A DNA stretch of 8,571 nucleotides from Candidatus Ryanbacteria bacterium RIFCSPLOWO2_12_FULL_47_9c (GTDB lineage: Bacteria; Patescibacteriota; Minisyncoccia; Ryanbacterales; GWA2-47-10b): positions 1-8,571 of the forward strand of contig MHOB01000049.1 in the NCBI GenBank assembly GCA_001821795.1, in the 5' to 3' direction. Below are positions 6,721-8,571 of the stretch, one piece after another. The notes beneath the pieces are model-generated. The model was not told the DNA's origin and did no database searches. It saw only the letters and a list, made by a program, of their open reading frames with translations. Every line of letters begins with the position of its first letter. Position 1 is the stretch's first letter. A program made the position numbers and the translations under genes.

Positions 6721-6750
6721 ACGCAGATTTTACTGGAAAATTATTTTTTT

Positions 6751-7446
6751 TCAACTGATTGAGCGCCCGCCGTCAATCGTTATTATTGAGCCAACGATAT
6801 TGTGATTTCGTTTCTCAATGAGCACCGAAATCATTTCTGCGATCTCCCGGGGGGTCGTAAGCGTATGAGAGGGGGTGTGTTGGATTGCCGCTTCGAGAGA
6901 ATCTTTTCGTTCTAAAAGCATGTTGGTTGCCACGGGGCCGGGGACGAGCGTATTGATAGAAAGAAGCCCTTCTTGAGCGTAAACGAGCGCTTGCGCCGTT
7001 CCAAGCCGATGGAGTGCCGATTTTGACGCGGCATAAAGCGGTGATCTGGTAACTCCATGAAGTGCTGCGGCGCTTCCCATATTGATCACCGCGCCTCTTC
7101 CAGAAAATGAATGCGCCCGGCGATAAGCGGCAAATGAATTTGTCATGTAATAGGGGCCGAGGATGTTGGTACGAAGCAATTCTTCTCCGCGGTCATCTCC
7201 ATATATGCCGGCGTTGTTGACGAGCGCAATAATTTCTTCGGCGGCTTCGTGCCCGATGTTCTTAAAAAATTGCTCTACGTCTTTTAACTTACCCACATCG
7301 CACCGGTGGAAACGGACCATGTTATGCATTTCTTTTGGTTCATGGGAGTGCCCGATTACATATACGAGAAATCCCTTCGCGCACAACTCTTGCACAATTG
7401 ATGAGCCAATACCTCCAGTTCCTCCTGTGACAATGACTGATTGCAT
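6751..7446 (-). CDS. Classical short-chain dehydrogenase/reductase (SDR)
   Basis: The 231-residue protein is a complete classical SDR. It shows TGGTGGIG (7-14, NAD(P) loop), NNAG (77-80), N94, S125 and YAASK (138-142), giving the Asn-Ser-Tyr-Lys catalytic set, then LVPGP and a C-terminal IDGG block typical of FabG-like proteins. The Ser-to-Tyr spacing of 13 is normal. It would oxidise an alcohol or reduce a ketone. Between two glycosylation genes and a 3-dehydrase-like gene, a plausible role is reducing the keto group of a deoxy sugar nucleotide, but classical SDRs have wide substrate ranges and this is inference. Its ATG lies one base after the stop of the upstream glycosyltransferase gene, without a Shine-Dalgarno sequence, so re-initiation by the same ribosome is likely. 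Confidence 0.86.
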   Translation of the reverse strand: MQSVIVTGGTGGIGSSIVQELCAKGFLVYVIGHSHEPKEMHNMVRFHRCDVGKLKDVEQFFKNIGHEAAEEIIALVNNAGIYGDDRGEELLRTNILGPYYMTNSFAAYRRAHSFSGRGAVINMGSAAALHGVTRSPLYAASKSALHRLGTAQALVYAQEGLLSINTLVPGPVATNMLLERKDSLEAAIQHTPSHTLTTPREIAEMISVLIEKRNHNIVGSIITIDGGRSIS

Positions 7447-7447
7447 A

Positions 7448-8152
7448 TTATTTTTTTATGGGAGCAAAACGATATTTTACCGCCGCTTTCAAAAGACGAA
7501 ATGCGTGGTGCCAGCGTATTTTTTTTCCTTCTTCAAAGCTTCGCGCGCGGTAAGTGATAGGTATTTCGACAATGCGAAGACCGGCTCGTTTTGCTTTGGC
7601 GGTAAGCTCGGATTCGATCTCAAAATGTACTGACTCAAGTGAGATGCGGTCAAAAATGTTTTTGCGGAATGTTTTTGATGCGGTGAGTATATCTGAAAGG
7701 CGCGTCCCGACTATGCGGTTAATAAGCCAGTTGACCATGAGCCCGCCCCAGAGATACGTTTGGTAACGATATTTGCTTTTTTTGAATCCCAAAATGCGCG
7801 AACCGTATACTATGTCTGCTCTGCCATCCAAAATCGGTTTTAACAAAAGCGGAAAATCTTCCGGTTGATATTCGGTATCTGCATCTTGGCGAATAATGAT
7901 GTCGCCGTTTGATGCGGCTATCCCGTCGCGCCATGCGGCGCCAACGCCCTGGTTTTTTTCATGGAGCACAATTTTTTTTCCGGGAGTTGCGCCGAGCTCT
8001 TTGATGATTTCTCGCGTGCCGTCCTTGGAAAAATCATCTACTAAAATAATTTCCTTTTCGAGTCCGAGCGTGTCAGCCTTTTGGGTGCGCTCTACTACTT
8101 CGCGGATGGTCTTTTTCTCATTATATGCAGGTATAACGATGGAGATTTTCAT
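7448..8152 (-). CDS. Family 2 glycosyltransferase, DPM1-like (polyprenyl-phosphate sugar transferase group)
   Basis: The 234-residue protein is a compact GT-A fold: ISIVIPAYNE (3-12), ILVDDFSKDGT (36-46, nucleotide-binding Asp pair), NQGVGAAWRDGI (67-78), RQDADTEYQPEDF (88-100, with DAD 90-92 binding the metal), YGSR (116-119) and a basic C-terminus. This order is typical of dolichyl/polyprenyl-phosphate mannose- or glucosyltransferases that load a sugar onto a lipid phosphate at the inner face of the membrane. No C-terminal membrane helices follow, as in soluble DPM1. It is the first gene of the minus-strand operon. A promoter lies directly upstream and leaves almost no 5' leader. Its stop is one base before the SDR start. 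The transferred sugar cannot be read from the sequence. Confidence 0.88.
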   Translation of the reverse strand: MKISIVIPAYNEKKTIREVVERTQKADTLGLEKEIILVDDFSKDGTREIIKELGATPGKKIVLHEKNQGVGAAWRDGIAASNGDIIIRQDADTEYQPEDFPLLLKPILDGRADIVYGSRILGFKKSKYRYQTYLWGGLMVNWLINRIVGTRLSDILTASKTFRKNIFDRISLESVHFEIESELTAKAKRAGLRIVEIPITYRARSFEEGKKIRWHHAFRLLKAAVKYRFAPIKK

Positions 8153-8162
8153 GAACTTTTTT

Positions 8163-8190
8163 AGTATATCAAAAAATATGCTTTTGACAA
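8163..8190 (-). promoter_or_regulatory. Sigma70-type promoter of the minus-strand operon, nearly leaderless
   Basis: On the minus strand, TTGTCA (8190-8185, five of six matches to the -35 consensus) is followed by a 16-nt spacer and TATACT (8168-8163, five of six matches to the -10 consensus). Ten bases then lead to the ATG of the glycosyltransferase at 8152. With the usual 6-7 nt from the -10 box to the start point, transcription would begin about 3-4 nt before the ATG, so the mRNA would be almost leaderless. The site lies just downstream of the terminator of the neighbouring gene, the expected place for a new operon promoter. Confidence 0.7.
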
Positions 8191-8208
8191 TTTTTTATTT
8201 GCCTTAAT

Positions 8209-8239
8209 AAAAAACGGGCGGAACCGTTGTGGTCCCGCC
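8209..8239 (-). terminator. Intrinsic terminator of the GC-rich hypothetical gene
   Basis: On the minus strand, GGCGGGACC (8239-8231), a 5-nt loop and GGTTCCGCC (8225-8217) form a 9-bp stem with one G-T wobble. After CG, six T (8214-8209) follow. This is a textbook Rho-independent terminator, starting 8 nt after the TGA of the upstream minus-strand gene. It separates that gene from the glycan operon promoter. Confidence 0.85.
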
Positions 8240-8247
8240 GCAGGGAG

Positions 8248-8571
8248 TCAGTCCGCATTGCTGGTGACGAACTGTCCGTTGTCGTCGAAGATGATCCAGT
8301 GGGTGTGTTGCTTGCGAGTGAACTCGAGTGCTGCATCGAGGGTCCGGAACTCTTCCCCGTATGTCTCCCCGTATATTGTTGATACCTCCCACGAGTTGGA
8401 TGGGATGAAGGTGTCGCTTGTGCAGAACCACCGTCCCTGGCTCGCACGCGCCACGCCGTCAAGCCGGATTCCATCATGTAGTACCATCCACTCTCGGCGG
8501 AGAAGGTACGCGCGGAGGTGATCCGCGAACAAGCGATGGTGGTTGAGAGTGTAATCGGGGAGATCGTGCAT
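8248..8571 (-). CDS. Hypothetical small protein of unknown function, GC-rich (may extend past the window edge)
   Basis: I do not recognise this 107-residue protein. An ATG occupies the last three bases of the window (8571-8569), so the true start could be here or further upstream. It is rich in aromatic, His and charged residues, with no signal peptide or membrane segment. Its C-terminal half (EFRTLDAALEFTRKQ, then HWIIFDDNG) has the helix-then-strand look of small stress or phage-type domains of the DUF2188 kind, but this resemblance is weak and only by eye. Codons favour C-ending forms (TTC, ATC, CTC, GAC). Hand-counted G+C is about 57%, against about 47-50% in the neighbouring glycan genes, which suggests different selection or a different origin. 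A strong terminator 8 nt past its stop supports real minus-strand transcription. It does not appear to belong to the glycan operon. Confidence 0.6.
   Translation of the reverse strand: MHDLPDYTLNHHRLFADHLRAYLLRREWMVLHDGIRLDGVARASQGRWFCTSDTFIPSNSWEVSTIYGETYGEEFRTLDAALEFTRKQHTHWIIFDDNGQFVTSNAD

Noticed and set aside
7163..7633. 156-codon plus-strand frame across the SDR-glycosyltransferase junction
   Set aside because: Cys- and Ser-rich translation without motifs, antisense to two well-supported genes.
8184..8210. Perfect TTGACA on the plus strand at 8184-8189 as a promoter firing to the right
   Set aside because: No good -10 box at 16-18 nt, and it would only produce RNA antisense to the hypothetical gene. 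It is the mirror of the minus-strand -35 box.
8258..8521. 87-codon plus-strand frame opposite the GC-rich hypothetical gene
   Set aside because: The terminator is oriented for the minus strand, and the minus-strand frame is longer and has more protein-like composition.

Overview
The window is a surface-glycan (O-antigen or exopolysaccharide type) biosynthesis locus from a bacterium. Ten protein genes fill almost all of it, and no tRNA, rRNA, CRISPR array, transposase or phage gene is visible. Genes are packed with gaps of 1-30 nt or short overlaps. Convincing Shine-Dalgarno sequences are almost absent. TAA, TAG and TGA all act as stops, so the code looks standard. Base composition is about 47-50% G+C over most of the window. 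Compact operons, weak Shine-Dalgarno use and many divergent sugar-modifying enzymes suggest a Candidate Phyla Radiation (Patescibacteria, perhaps Parcubacteria-like) genome. That placement is inferred from style, because no marker gene is present.

Layout. The left half (1-4485) is one plus-strand operon with six genes: the C-terminal half of a GDP-L-fucose synthase-like epimerase/reductase; a HldE/TagD-type nucleotidyltransferase; a methyltransferase fused to a family 2 glycosyltransferase; a second, stand-alone methyltransferase homologous to the fused one; a NodB-type polysaccharide deacetylase; and a FemAB/GNAT-like acyltransferase. The right half (8152 down to 4482) is a minus-strand operon with four genes: a DPM1-like family 2 glycosyltransferase, a short-chain dehydrogenase/reductase, a DegT-fold enzyme of the RfbH/E1/ColD 3-dehydrase type, and an RmlB-like dTDP-glucose 4,6-dehydratase. 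A good promoter lies directly upstream of this second operon. The two operons converge and their stop codons overlap by 4 nt. At the far right a separate, more GC-rich minus-strand gene of unknown function ends in a strong intrinsic terminator just before that promoter.

How it fits together. The sugar-nucleotide enzymes (4,6-dehydratase, 3-dehydrase-like enzyme, SDR, fucose synthase-like reductase, nucleotidyltransferase) would make one or more activated deoxy sugars. The two glycosyltransferases would transfer sugars to a lipid carrier or growing glycan. The two methyltransferases, the deacetylase and the acyltransferase would decorate it. The most unusual point is the DegT-fold protein. It has a histidine where aminotransferases carry the PLP lysine, as in 3-dehydrases, but lacks three of the four cysteines that hold the [2Fe-2S] cluster in its closest-looking relatives (RfbH/E1). 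Other points of note are the methyltransferase duplication, the deacetylase-acyltransferase pair and the nearly leaderless minus-strand promoter.
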